DNA of 64,000 bases from Wyeomyia smithii (Eukaryota; Arthropoda; Insecta; Diptera; Culicidae). Below are positions 1 through 12,050 of this stretch, piece after piece. The notes below the pieces were generated by a model. The model worked only from the letters and a program-made list of their open reading frames with translations. It did not search any database and was not told the origin of the DNA. Location of the stretch: assembly GCF_029784165.1 (NCBI RefSeq), contig NC_073696.1, positions 237,506,892 to 237,570,891 of the forward strand, read 5' to 3'. How positions within the stretch are numbered: position 1 is the stretch's first letter; each line of letters begins with the position of its first letter. Both the position numbers and the translations under genes were made by a program.

Positions 1-70
1 ATAGAAATATAGGAAGATATGCAACTCTTGGTACATCGACCCTACATCTTCAACTCCGAAAAACGGGGAG

Positions 71-480
71 CTAGAGCTTGACGACCGCACATTTCGTAGT
101 TGTTCCTCCGTGATTCATCTGAGCTAGTGAAGTTGCACAAGGAACCACGTGTATGGCTACCTGGGATTGTTTTCCATCTTCGGTGTACAATAATCCAGTA
201 GCTACCGCTTTGTGTAGATCTATAACGGCGGCGGCCACCTCCTGACGATCGTTAGGATAAGGAAAGATATTGTAAGAAAAGAAGTGTAACAATCGTTGTT
301 GTCGGAGACCGAGTTTAGCTCTGCATCTCCACAACTGCGACGGAAAGGTAGGGTTGTGTCACCGTGGTACGTAACGGAATCAAACGATGTTGCGCGCGAC
401 GTTAACTTATTACTAAGGCGAGCGATCAGTATCACTTTTTCCGAACACCTCAAGTCTATGCAAGCGACGCGTGCGGAATC
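71..480 (-). repeat. Unknown dispersed repeat, copy A
   Basis: This segment recurs at 30890-31215 (copy B, same orientation) and 34880-35030 (copy D, opposite orientation), with a short piece at 32610-32670 (copy C). Read on the minus strand it contains a frame ending at 71 with the peptide motifs NDRQEVAAAVIDL and CATSLAQMNH. Copies B and D keep similar residues in the same order, although B is frameshifted. Differences between copies are mostly substitutions that keep peptide similarity, so it probably derives from a protein-coding mobile element. I do not recognise the family. It could be the 3' coding end of a retroelement or an endogenised sequence. Confidence 0.6.
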
Positions 481-1860
481 ACTCTAAGCTTCCAGATGTT
501 TAAATGTTTGAATATTACGAATCATGAACACTTGACGAGGCAAACGCACCTTGGTAGATGTGGCTCTTTGTAATATATAAATTGCGTAATCGCGATACTA
601 TGCGATCGAACGAAGCCTCCTCCGATTTGCTTACATCAAAGCAACGAATGAGCAGTTTTTTGCTGAGATAGTTTTTTTTAAATGAAATTTAATTTCTACG
701 ACTGCGGCGGAGCTTCAACTCCGAAAAAGCGAGCAATCATATAAAAGTATTAAAGTATTATTATTTTGAAAAAAAAAATTAACAAGTGCAAATACAATTC
801 AATTCAAAATTATTATCATTCAACCAACGTGCACGTGCGCTTCTCATACACAGATATCGCAAAAATGTTCCAAATGTTGCCTTTACACCCCGCATCTTCA
901 TCGTTACCACGTGCTTAATCGTTTCATCAATCATCCAACTATTCCCATGGAAAAGATGGTCTCTTTTTCATGCATAAAAACAGCACAGGCATGCGCCTCG
1001 CGATAATTTTCAATCTAGCTTCTGAAACAGCAGGAGTTCTTAATATCGCCCCGATCAGAAGAGCATAACTAAAAACTTCAAAAATCTATATACACGAGAC
1101 ACAAATAACATATTTTGATACGAATTTGTATTTTTCCATATGCTTTTGACATCATTAATTAATCTGAACGAAATACCATAACAAACCCTGAAATGAAGTT
1201 GTTCTGAACCAAATCTACGAATATTTCGTCTCTATCAAACCATGTTATTAGTAACAATGGTTGTTATCAACCTGTTTTATATGGTATTAGAAAGCTTATA
1301 AGTTACTAACAAAGTTTGATATGGGTTTGATAGTAGAATAATTTTTGTTATAATTTCTGTTATTTAAACACCTAACGGGATCGAATTGAAAACACAGCCT
1401 GATAGGTATTTTGCATAACAAACTAACAGCATCTGTTTCATTTTTGTTTTGTCCTTCTGATCGGGATCCAAAAGTACATACAACTATACAACTTTTTCAA
1501 GTTCCGTCATTCTCGCTTCTGCGTTTAGGAAAATGGTCGTTTTTTTCTCTAAGGCAATTAAAACGACCAGCTTCCGATGTTTCTGCTCCAGAAGCCAGAT
1601 TAGAAATGAACGCGCGCCGCATGTCTGTACAGCTTTAATGCATGAAAAGAAACTTGAGACTATGTTCCCCCACTAACATTTCAATTGAGAAAAGAGAAAG
1701 TGAGCGTCAAATTTCATTTTTGTGGTTGATTTTTTCCGGTTAAATTCTTCTGCGGCAGAAGACAGTTTCCGATTGTAGAAAAGACAAAGGTGATGGGGGT
1801 TGCTGTTAAAGCAGCAGAAAAAGTGTTTATTTACTAGTAACCGAAACGAAATTCGGTTTT
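481..1860. other. Unassigned AT-rich sequence
   Basis: No coding region, RNA gene or clear repeat boundary could be supported. The short open frames here have no recognisable domains. Confidence 0.4.
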
Positions 1861-1959
1861 TGTTTAATGATTGGGGGTAATAGTTCCAATACAAACACTG
1901 TCCTTCTCGGGACAAACAAATCTACAATTGAAAATTTAATGAATTTTACCCTTTTGGTT

Positions 1960-2395
1960 ATACACGTTATGAAAAGACGAGCCCAGCCGACCATGCCAAC
2001 ACGCCGCATCGATCGACCACAGCAACCGATGCGCCAGGGAATTGATGAGCCAGGAGAAACCAGCGTAGCAACAGCCAGGGTAACTACATCGAGACGACCA
2101 ACGCCAACTTGCCCCATCGATCGGACGCAACGATCGATGCACCGTAGAAATGATGAGCCAGGAAGAATCCAGCGTAGCAACAACCCAGGAAGGCAACGTA
2201 GACACGACCAACGAGTACCAACGTGGAGGACCCATCGAACGATATTGGTTGTGCTGACTAGGTAGATTTAGTTAATAAAAGGTTTAGCGATAGGAATATC
2301 GAGTCAGTCTTAAGCGTGCGTTCTATTGTAATCGGTCTTAAACGTGAATAAATATTTTTTTTATAATACTCGTAACCATTCGAGCATTACTTACA
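1960..2395 (+). repeat. LTR-like segment with internal tandem duplication
   Basis: From about 1985 to 2240 a unit of about 110 bp containing GATGAGCCAGGA and CCAGCGTAGCAACA occurs at least twice, imperfectly. It is followed by TTAATAAAAGG, two similar GTCTTAA words and an AATAAA near 2348, ending close to CATTACTTACACA. That organisation (repetitive U3, poly(A) signal, short R/U5) resembles a retrotransposon LTR. No internal coding region or second LTR is visible, so a solo LTR is the best guess. A 132-codon open frame across the tandem repeat is probably a by-product of the repeat. Confidence 0.35.
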
Positions 2396-2407
2396 CATAG
2401 TAGTAGG

Positions 2408-3086
2408 CATAGACAGGTTTTTTACGCGAATTTTTAAAATACTACGGTTTATTTTACACGGATTTTTGAATTAACGCGGTTTTTTTTGTACGCGATACCG
2501 CGCTGAATAAATGTCGCGAAATTTCGAAATCACGCGGGTTGGGAACCAAAAACGTCTAAGTGTTTATTGAGGAAAAGACTTAGGTGGCATCAATTAATTA
2601 CGTGATACACATAGGAGGGAGGGGGAATCCTTGAACGTTACGAATTGTTAAATAGGGTAGGGGGGAGTTAAGATCAGCGTTACGTAACAAAAAATCTCTG
2701 GATAGACTCTACAAAAACGAGCATTTTTATTAAGCAAATTTTTCTACAGCGTTACGTAATTTTTACGTTACGCGTTACGCTTTGTTACATATGGGGAGTA
2801 GAGGTCCAAAAATTGAGTTTTTGCGTTACGTAATTCATGGATGTATCCTTAGTCAAAGAAAAAAAAAACTCTCCGCCCTCCGATAGATCCGGAATGACCG
2901 TCGAAGAGGACAATTTTAAATACTAGTCGTAAATGGCTCGGGTTTTTTTAAAGCTTTTCTTTATGGTTTACTTTACGCGGATTTTTGAATTAAAGCGGTT
3001 TTTACGCAGATTTTCGAATTACGCTTTTTTTTCACACGGCTTTTTCCACAAGGTATGTATCCCCCGCGTGAAAAAATGCCTGACTG
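2408..3086. mobile_element. ACGCG-motif MITE-like region
   Basis: Both ends carry repeated words of the type TTTTTTACGCG and GGATTTTTGAATTA. The right end, read inwards on the minus strand, starts CAGTCAGGCATTTTTTCACG next to a TA. The left end near 2410 is similar but diverged. The middle (2600-2860) is rich in GTTACGTAA words. The arrangement matches the other ACGCG elements at 19111-19364, 36623-36814 and the ends of 20096-24296. It may be one decayed element or two fragments; the left boundary is uncertain. Confidence 0.5.
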
Positions 3087-4838
3087 TATGGACCAAATTG
3101 ACATGAGCTTGAAGAAAGTTTCTTTTGTGATGATAATAGCTCGAGCTCTGGCACACTGTCCTCTACAGGACAGAAGCATTGAAAATTAAAAAGTTGATTT
3201 TCTCCTTTCTATGATATATGCCGTTATGGCCAAAATGCTGAAATGCTCACAAGCTTGTAGAAAAGTGCTCTGATAACTATATGGTGGTGATACCTCGAGG
3301 ATTGGTACATTGTCTGTGCAGCTCGGCGAAATTTTTAACAAATGTCGGCAATATATTTCGACGAACATTCAGCAAATTATCTATCTACCGTAAACCAGCA
3401 GGTATTATATTTCGTTTGCCGAAGTTCGTGAAAATTCTGCCGAAAACTTGTAGAACATTTCGCTGAATTTATCAGCTTTTGAGTTCTCGGCAATAAAATC
3501 TATGTGTGCTCTAGAGGATAAAACTCAATTTATGATATAACGAGAAATGAACGACGCCAAAATTTCCGTTCGCCATGAGGGGGTAGAGGAAAGTTGAGTG
3601 CTAAATATGTCGTTACAATAAGACCTAATAATATTAAAGCGGTGATGAAATTGAAACCAATGACTTTTTGAAGCAACAATAAGGGACGTGGTAATTTTAG
3701 ATTTCTACCCTCTTGCTAACTCTGTTGTGTGTTAATGAATGATAGTTCCTCGTTGTTCTACGTCAATAATGCGGTTGTGTGTAAGATATAACCTTCTACT
3801 TTTTTAAAAACTATCCAGGTGGTAAAACTCGTAAAACGCGTAAAAGGCCATTAATACTATTTTCTTCGTATTCAGTTCCAATTTTTTACACTGTTACTTA
3901 ACCATTATGTTTGAAAAAAAATCAAAAATTTTGTGTAGTAAGGGAGGGAGGATGTTTAGAGTTCTGCAATTTCAGGAGGGGAGTCATAATCAACGTTATT
4001 TATCGTTACATAACGTTACATAAATTGTGTACGAAGTCACGACGGGTTTTTAGGAATCTGCTACCTTCTGAGCTCAGAAATATACAATCCTTAAATAGAT
4101 TCCGTCGTGAATGTACAGCATGCTTCTAATAATGGGAGAAGTTAAAAAAATTCGTTATTATTAGAAACTTAAATTATTCTGCTATAAAATATCGATTTGT
4201 AGTACATTCAAAGAGTTATCCCTAGACTACAATGTTTGTAAACAAATAAATAATATAATTTCTAGAATCTCAGAGATTACGTAACCGATTTGAATAAAAT
4301 TATTGTGAAAAGAACGGGCTACGTCGAGAACACTTAAATAAAGAAATTCATGAAAATTGAACTTGTGGTTCGAAAGTTACGGATAGTAATGTGATAAAAA
4401 CCGTTTTTAGCATATTTTTCGAAATATGTAAAATACCTTAAAAGTGACAGTTACTTTCTATTATAATTTGAAAAGTACTAAAATACATTCTAAATGCAAC
4501 TAAAGTCATTAAAACTGGAACCTTATGTCAAATGCATTTTTCACTTAAGTGTATGACTGTAAAAAATAAATTGAAGAGAAAAATTAAAAACCATTAATTT
4601 CAACCTTTGTATAGATATATTGGTACTTTACTTATACTTTATTGCTTTTTACATCACTTTTCTCATCTATAACTCCGAATATCACTTCAAGTCTGTGTAT
4701 ATATAAACAGAAGGTCAAGTTCCGAATCGGAATGTAGCACCCAGGCTTTGCTTTGCTTTATCACTTCAAATATTCAATGTCTTATTAAAATCTCACCAAT
4801 AATCTTAGAATACGCAGAGCACAGTGGGTGGTCTTTGC
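3087..4838. other. Unassigned AT-rich sequence
   Basis: No gene is supported. The stretch 3280-3510 contains repeated CGGCAAT/GCCGAA-type words and may be old repeat sequence. The remainder is AT-rich with only short frames. Confidence 0.35.
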
Positions 4839-4859
4839 CTATTTTACAGTTAGAATCTT

Positions 4860-5083
4860 TTTTAGAAATCGGAAGTCGCCATCTTGAATTTCAAAATGGC
4901 GTCTTCGGTCGAATTTCGGCCTAGCTGTTGGAAATACCTGTAATAAAAAGTATTTGTCCATTATAGGTTGATTCTGAGGAATCATAATTTGCCTTGAAAT
5001 ACAAAATGGCGTTTAAATGTGATTCCCGGTCTCTGTACACCATCCTGGTTCCCGTATTACGCATATTGTATGGCAATATGCGT
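4860..5083. repeat. Repeat with CGCCAT palindrome and a short hairpin
   Basis: The segment has an imperfect palindrome around 4875-4900 (CGCCAT...ATGGCG) and a second AAAATGGCG at about 5005. At 5058-5084 two 11-nt arms, TACGCATATTG and its complement, flank a 5-nt loop. The segment abuts the 3' side of the minus-strand RT fragment at 5080-5800, but whether the two belong to one element is unknown. Confidence 0.35.
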
Positions 5084-5800
5084 ATATGGTTGTATTATAG
5101 AAACCGAAAGTTGTCGAAATAACTGCAGCGCGATGTTTATCAAAAGTAAGCTTTCGGTCAAGAATAACTCCAAGATCAGTTACGCAATCTACTCTACGCA
5201 GCACTTCTCCATCGACAGTATAGTTGAAAATGATTGGTGTTTGAGTGCGATGAAATGTTATCACTTCACATTTTGCAGTACTTATAATCAGAGAGTTCAG
5301 TTTACACCACGTCACAAATGTATTTAAAAGTGATTGCAAACGATAACAATCCTCGTTGTTGCGAATCGTCAAGTATATTTTCAAATCATCGGCGTAAACT
5401 AATCTGCAACCGATCCCAAGAGTATCAGCGACATCGTTGAAGAAAATAATGAAGAGAAGCGGCCCAAGGTTACTACCTTGTGGTACACCAGACTTATTTG
5501 TGAACGCAGACGATACACCGGATCCCAGCTTGACTTGTAAAATTCTATCACGCAGGAACGATTCAAGCCACTTAACGAACCGAGATGAGGCACCAAGACG
5601 GGAGATTTTGTTTAACAATGTTTTATGGTCGATTCGGTCAAAAGCAGCCTTGAGGTCCGTGTAAATGACATCGACTTGTACTTTACGTTCGAGTTCTGAA
5701 ATGCAATGCGACGTGAAATGCATGAGATTTGTTGTCACAGATCGTCCGGGGAGAAAACCATGCTGGTCCGAAGAAACTCTTCGTCGAATCAATTTCGATG
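5080..5800 (-). pseudogene. Truncated non-LTR reverse transcriptase (Jockey/CR1 group)
   Basis: The minus-strand translation shows the central RT domain: an early palm motif (QHGFLPGRS), motif A (DLKAAFDRIDH), motif B (GVPQGSNLGPLL) and the catalytic box LVYADD, followed by thumb-like sequence. The first palm aspartate and both aspartates of ADD are present. The frame is open for about 240 codons, but the endonuclease domain and start of the protein are missing upstream of about 5800, and the C-terminus loses similarity near 5080. It is therefore an internal fragment of a larger ORF2. Clade placement within the Jockey/CR1 group is uncertain. Confidence 0.75.
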
Positions 5801-6300
5801 AAGTTCACGTTAATTTTGGAAAAAAGTTCACATTTGTCATACGTGAAAATACAAACGATTGTAGCAACGTGCTTTGTAAAGTTTTCTTTTAAATTTTGCT
5901 TTCCAGTTGTACATTTACGATGCAGGCAAAATTCCCAGACTGTTCTAAAAGCACACATATAATGAAACCGCAGCAAATGCAAGCAGCTTATTAAGAATCG
6001 TTTTGCTTTCCTATGTTAAATTAAAAGCATCGATAGCCAGTAGACGACTGCTTGAACGCCGCTCCACGTCCAAAACATGACTTGCATAAATCGTTTTTTT
6101 TTTCAATTAGAATATAATATTGAAGTTAATCTCGAACACCATTAAGCGTACCTTCGCAATTACAGCCCTGAACCCTGGGTATTGCTGATGCTTCTGTAAT
6201 GACTTATTACACAATTTACAATCCGGTTTCGTTCTGCTGTCCGCTATTGGCGATGTAGCGGTTGAAAGGAATTTTGATCATTTCCTGACCCGGTAGGCAA
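5801..6300. other. Unassigned sequence
   Basis: No gene, RNA or repeat could be supported in this stretch. Confidence 0.35.
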
Positions 6301-7385
6301 TCCCCCCCGGTTTAGCATCATCAGCATCATAGTCATCAACGTCACGTATCAAATCCAACCATAACCAGCCGAATCGTCGCCTCCGACTTGAAGCGAACCT
6401 TGACCAACACCAGTAACACTTCAGGGTTCGCCGAAACGAGCTCGACAGCCACAGGTTATAGTATCTAGTGCTGCGTTACTATGCACCGAACTTCACACGA
6501 TAATCGCATAATTACGTTAATTGCCCTGAAACACACACCGGTATCTTACTATGCGGGTATTTAAAATTTGCTCACTTGTTTTCGTTTCGTTGTTCCTTCG
6601 CCCGGTTCTCCGCTAAGCCGGTTTAGTTTAGCTTGCTAAAGGGAATGCGTGGCAGCCGCGTACGCACTTGAACTCATTTTGTCTGGTAACACAGTTTTGC
6701 TGTTTTTCTGTTTGTTTACACCGAAAAACTAATGCACAATCGTTTTACCATCGCAACTATTATGCCTGATCGTATCGTTTCGGTGCTAGCCGGAAAGGGA
6801 AATTCGGTGGCAACAATCAACAAAACCAGTCAAATGGATCGTAATTCAACAGCAGCAGCAGATGGGATTTGCAGGCACAACAGTAACGCACGATTATTTT
6901 TCCTGGTGGCGATGTCGTAACCCAAAAGGGGTGGTAGCCGAGAGAAACGAAAAAACCGAGACCAACTCAAAAGAACTGAACCGACAGCCACAGCGGTGAC
7001 TTTGGCTACACGACACGGCGGTGACGGTGACGATGACGACGACGACGTTCGCGACGGTCCACGTCGAACGGCATTCAGCAGCGAACTGGCAGCTGGCAGC
7101 GGCTGAGAGCGTGCATGAATGAAAACAACGCGCGACTCCATTCGGAATACACGGAAAATATGAGCGCTGTCTGGAGAGAAACAGGCCGCAACTCCGCTAC
7201 GGGGGAGGTTGCGCGCGAGTACCTCCGTCTATGCACTAAATTGTTCGCCGAGTGGAGCTGTAGGCTAGTAGACCAACGATGGACGGACCTGCGAAAGAGA
7301 GCGAAGGTCCCGCGCGGTCAGCGTCGTCGTCGTCGTCGTGATGATGACAGTAGGTACCATATACTTGATACCTCGTAACCCTCAC
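6301..7385. promoter_or_regulatory. GC-richer low-repeat block, possible promoter or 5' exon
   Basis: Unlike its surroundings this block is GC-rich, lacks recognisable transposon sequence and carries short CAG (about 6850), GAC (about 7030) and CGT (about 7322) triplet runs. These are common in insect regulatory DNA and untranslated exons. Several open frames overlap on both strands but none contains a domain I recognise, and none is called a gene. The function is inferred only from composition. Confidence 0.25.
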
Positions 7386-8860
7386 GTCAGTGGAGCAAAT
7401 TGCTGGAATTTCTACAGCCGAAGTGAGTCGACAACTTGGCTGTTTGTTCCGATGTGACTAATGGCGCCGAAGAGGTTTGTCAACAACGGTTGTGAGATTT
7501 TTATGAATATGGAACTTTTTAAGATTTTTTTTTCAAGGCAAGGAATGTTAAAAAAAAAAATATTTTTTAACAGTAAATTGTTTTCTTTTCAGACTAATTG
7601 AACAAAGCCAAAACTTTTTAGACGTACCCAAAGCTTCATCCAAATTTATAATGCTCGTGTCTATGCAGTTCGTCATTTGATGTGGAATTTCACGAAATCT
7701 CTAAACCCCGTCTAGAGTATTGCTCATACTCTACTTTAATGCTTAAATTTGGCTACAACAACAAAAACTAGTTGAGGATAGCCTATGGCGACTTGAGAGC
7801 ACGCTACGTTAGGCGTCGTGACTTTTGAGTTAGGATATACTTCATGATACCTTTGTGGTGTCATTCCGGTGCTGATGTTTCTCATGTGAGCTCTAATGTT
7901 TTTGCTAACGACGCAGTAAAAGGGAACCGCAGGTCATAATACAATTCATTAGACTAACGATTGTTTACTTTATGAACTTTATATGTTAAAACTGCTGCTA
8001 ATCAATAAAAAACCTAACCTTGGAAGAAATTCGGAAGGACTGATTTTAAAAAAATCACATTTTGGTGTTAAATCAATTGTATTTAGTGTAGGACCTTAAA
8101 TTCAATTTTTATAATATTTTTGAATGGAATTCAAGAGAATCCCCTAAAATTCATCCTTTGACAACATTTCTCTATCCCTCGTCCTTATTTCGTAAATGCA
8201 CAAAAGACACTGAGTAATTTACACTCGATAAATATCAATTTATTGTGAAAGAACGTTCTCTGAATTAAGATTTTGTAGAAAAAGAATATGCTCATTTAAG
8301 GACAACCGTGTTAATGCTTCATGCTTCCAAAAATCATAGGATGGGTTTGCAGACTCGTCTATAGCAGAAGCAGCCAAAACGAAGCACTAAACAGACTGAA
8401 TCCGTGAATCCAAAGGCGAGTAAGCTTTATGCAAACTCTAGATCAAGAAATCGTAGTGTGTTATTATGAATGACAAAACACAGACTAACAGACATAACAC
8501 GTCGACCAAATTTTTAATAAAACCATCGTTTGGATGATTCCAGTACTTTACGTTAGTAACACTAGCACTGTCTGCTGTCGTGTTCGCGCTGCGTCATGTA
8601 TTTCGACATCAGCGCCAGCGTTACTGCATGTGTCAAATGGGGAACTACAAAATATGTATGAGATTCCATGACAGTGCCCCAAACGACGTTTTCGCGCGAT
8701 GACTGTTATTCGATTGAAAATTTGAAATGAACGTTTTTTTTGTGGCGATGGAGCTAGGTTCCAGTGTTGCTAGGTCCATTTCTGTTAGTCTGTGGACAAA
8801 ATCTACATTAAATTAGACTATGAGACTCTACCAAGACCGAATTTTTATACCGCATTAAAG
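7386..8860. other. Unassigned AT-rich sequence
   Basis: No gene or bounded repeat was recognised. Confidence 0.35.
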
Positions 8861-8867
8861 GAAATTT

Positions 8868-9020
8868 TTGCCCCTAATTAGTGGAAGCTGTCCTGAAGTT
8901 CGCCCTATCGAAACTTTATGGGATTTGAAAAAGGCGAATCTGATAAAGCATATAAAGCCAACGGACAATATTGAGAAATTTAAGGAAGGTTATCAAACTT
9001 TCGTTACATTTCGGGTTTTG
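8868..9020 (+). pseudogene. Tc1/mariner-like transposase C-terminal relic
   Basis: The frame contains CPEVRPIETLWDLKKANL, matching the C-terminal catalytic segment of IS630/Tc1/mariner transposases, where the glutamate of RPIE is the third acidic residue. Nothing upstream continues the protein and no inverted terminal repeats were found. It is a short, isolated fragment; similarity over about 40 residues is suggestive, not conclusive. Confidence 0.5.
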
Positions 9021-9700
9021 AGCGTTTATATATCAGTCATTTCTTTTCAGAATATCGAGGTTTTGGCATCAACCGATCAGAAATTCTTTCACGGTTAAAT
9101 TCATGTACCAAAAATAACCTATTGTTGAGGATACACTATTGAACCGCACGCCATCGAATTAAATTTCTCATTCGTTCGTATGTATGGATTGCTATACCAC
9201 GTGTGTGGGTAGCTATAGCGGGTGTTTATCGAAGATTTAGTATTTTCTCGTTAATTCATTAACATGCTCGAACGAACATATTTGTAAATTCGCCTTTACA
9301 GCAGCGATTTAAACTTCTTCAGCCAGCCTTTGTTCATCGAAAAAAAATTATTGCCGATGAATGAATAACACTTATTTGCTAGAAACTTCATTTAGATCAA
9401 AACAGGTTCTTTAAAGTAAAAGGAGCACCATAAATTATCGGCAAAGTTTTCCTAATGAGCACACATTCAATCTTCGTTTTTGTTTCTCGGAACGCGATTT
9501 TGTTTTTTTTTCTCGCACACAGAGAAAAAACAAACTAGTCTCTATCGTGGAAAATATCAAACCATTTGGAAATGCTCTAAATCATAGTTGAAGAAGTTAA
9601 TATATTTTCCTGTCACTTGCCAAAAATTTTATAACAACTACGCAAAAAGCGTGAAGTTGAGTTCTTGCTTTTTAAAGTTATTGAAATAAACGTAATTTCT
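9021..9700. other. Unassigned AT-rich sequence
   Basis: No feature could be supported. Confidence 0.35.
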
Positions 9701-9704
9701 GAAA

Positions 9705-10132
9705 GTGGAATCCAACTGGACAAACATCTTCATCGGTAGGCAGTCGAAACGTTTCATCACTCTGAACGTTTCTATGACTCGTAAAATACTGGATCTTTCA
9801 AAAAAAGATCTAGGCACGTATACTGGTTTAATAACAGGGCATTGTCCGAGCCGTTATCATTTGAAGGTTATGGAAAACTTCAAAAAAACATGAATCATAC
9901 ATGTCTAGTATGTGGCATGGAAAAAGAAGACTCGGAGCACCTGTTATGCCGATGTCCGGCAATTTTTATCAAAAGATATAAGTTCCGCGAGAGAGGTCTT
10001 CTGGAACCCTCTGAAATCTGGAGAACAAATCCCAGTACGGTTGTGCGCTTTATACGAAGTATAATACCGGACTGGACTAATGCTATTGGCCAGACTATAA
10101 CGACCACTTCCAATAGTGATACGTTATCCTGA
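9705..10132 (+). pseudogene. 3' end of a non-LTR retrotransposon ORF2
   Basis: Two overlapping frames together encode a tail typical of RNase H-bearing non-LTR elements. The motif LITGHCPSRYHL lies in the first frame, and CLVCGMEKEDSEHLLCRCPA, a CCHC-type zinc motif, in the second. The join near 9842-9895 requires a frameshift. The frame ends at 10132 and is followed by A-rich sequence, consistent with the element's 3' end. The RT and RNase H domains are missing, so this is a 5'-truncated, decayed copy. Confidence 0.65.
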
Positions 10133-10439
10133 CTAAGCAAAATTAAAAAGGGGGAATATGTCACAAAATAGCAAAAAATTGGTCGCAGTGATGAAAATAC
10201 CCAACACGGAAAAAAAACGTAATTTCTTAAAATACATAAAGTTAAACGCTGGGTTGGAGCTAAGGTTTTTCTGAAGTGATGCATTCTTTTAGTATATATT
10301 ATTATTTATAACGCTTTAACGTCTCCGCATTTAAAAATGCACTGTTAGGTAAAATTTAAAATAAAAAAAATACTAGAGTTACAATTCCGTCTACTGTTTG
10401 TTTCAATGGACTATGAAAATACCGTAGTCCAACGTCAAG

Positions 10440-10720
10440 CGGTCTTGTCTTGGATACCACCCTCCTACTTTTATATTTATCAAAATTATACCTTCTGACG
10501 GCTCTGGCAACCGACAAATCACTGTTGAGTTGGGATTGTCTCAATCAAGCTGGATTAACAACAAATTTGGTGTTCCTCAGGGCAGTATTCTTGGACCACT
10601 GCTTTTGTCTTTGTGCATTAATAATGTTACTATAGTTCTACCACCTAGCACACGAGTATTGTACGAAGATCATACACGAATTTTTCAAATTATTGAGAAC
10701 GGCATTTTATCCCGAATATT
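10440..10720 (+). pseudogene. Reverse transcriptase fragment
   Basis: One frame contains FGVPQGSILGPLLLSLCINN, the RT motif B region, followed by a degenerate catalytic box (LYEDHT, where LYADDT would be expected). Loss of the first catalytic aspartate indicates a dead copy. Only about 90 residues are recognisable. It belongs to the Jockey/CR1-like non-LTR group. Confidence 0.65.
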
Positions 10721-10939
10721 CACCAAACGGTTCTTAAAACTGTCCAATGTCGTGTGTTTTACTTCATCCACCTTTCCTAATGACGCGTTGTAGATAGTAC
10801 TCTTTATTAATTGTCAAGCCCCACAGTGGGGCCGTTTTGAACAAGATGGTCAAAAGTCGTTTCTCACTTTTCCTTACATTTTTGGGGTTTGGTGTCTTAG
10901 AACGAGTTGTTTAGAACACTGATTTAAATTATCTGACAT

Positions 10940-11760
10940 TTTCATTTAATTGATTACATAGTGCAACAATTTTTTTGTCTTGGCTTCTATGTATGATTTT
11001 TGGATGAAGTTTGATGCGAAAATAAATTACTCCGAGTTCAACATATTTCAACTTAAGGGGCAACAATGGCGCCATTTCGAATTTTTGAGAAATCGGAAAT
11101 TTTTGATGTTTTTCGACGCCATTTTGTTTTAAGACCAAATATCAAAATTCTAAGAATTTGTCCACTTATTAACATCTTCTTACCCATCTTCAAAAAAACA
11201 GATCTTAAATCGGACAAAAACTGAGCTCAAAGTGGTGATTCTACGAAACCGGTTTTGACATGGTTTTAGTATATTTCACAAAGCAAAATAATATCGAGTA
11301 TGTCTGAGCATCAATGGTAATGCGCTAATATCTAAAAATGTTAGTCAAATCATATCTTATATTAAGTAAAAAAGTCTCAGAAATCGAATGGTAGGTGTCG
11401 GATCTACGTAAAATGTCAGCAATATGTCGATTTTGCCCCAATTCCCCTACAATACAAAAATAGGTTTATCTCGACGTTAAATTAACTTATTTGAAATCTG
11501 TTCAATGTATTATCAAGAGTGTAAGCGATACTCAAAGATACAATTACAATTTGTCTTCACATGATCCTCTCCTTTTTGCGGGGAGGGAGTCGAAACTTTC
11601 TGATTTCTCAAAAATTCAAAATGGGGCCATTGTTGCCCCTTAATTTGAAATATGTTCAACCTAGGGGAAATTCAGTTTTGCATCAAAACACACAAAAAAA
11701 ATTGTATATAGAAACCATGGCAGAAAAAAAAATCAATTTTTGTTGCACTGTGTTATTAAG
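10940..11760. repeat. Inverted duplication (foldback-like)
   Basis: A block at about 10955-11110 is repeated in inverted orientation at about 11590-11755. Shared words include GGGGCAACAATGG, GAATTTTTGAGAAATC and TGAACATATTTCAA. The arms differ by scattered substitutions and small gaps and are separated by about 480 bp of unrelated sequence. This may be a foldback element or two head-to-head copies of one repeat. No coding capacity was seen. Confidence 0.6.
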
Positions 11761-11850
11761 CTAGTATTACACTCAGAAAAGACTAGATTTTCTTCTTCTT
11801 GATCGAGGCGTGTGTGGAGCATAGAGCAATTGAGAAGGTTGATCGATATT

Positions 11851-12045
11851 GGTCTTAGGGGAAACTACATCTCCCAGTAGTTTAATTGGCCAAAAGCCCA
11901 TGCCGGGGACATCGGAGATTGCGGGTTCGTGTCCTGTCTGGACGGGGGAATTTTTGATTTCTAAATCAATATCACACCCTCAGCCCGGGTTTATTATTAG
12001 CATCCTCGAAAAAATAACATACATTGCCTACTTTATAACTTAAAA
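11851..12045 (+). repeat. tRNA-like SINE candidate
   Basis: The segment has a possible RNA polymerase III A box (TAGTTTAATTGG near 11878) and about 45 nt later a good B-box match (GGGTTCGTGTCC near 11922). The body ends with TCAGCCCGGGTTTATTA and A-rich sequence. This matches the architecture of tRNA-derived SINEs. It is unlikely to be a functional tRNA gene because the acceptor stem is not paired. Confidence 0.45.
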
Positions 12046-12050
12046 TGTAA

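Noticed and set aside
1867..2265. An Arg/Pro/Thr-rich 132-codon frame.
   Set aside because: It coincides with tandem duplication in an LTR-like region and has no recognised domain.
6830..7141. A Ser/Pro/Arg-rich 103-codon frame on the minus strand and an 87-codon plus-strand frame.
   Set aside because: They are low-complexity, overlap each other on opposite strands and have no domain; triplet repeats explain the openness.
11880..11950. A functional tRNA gene.
   Set aside because: A- and B-box-like sequences are present but the acceptor and anticodon stems do not pair convincingly; a SINE is more likely.
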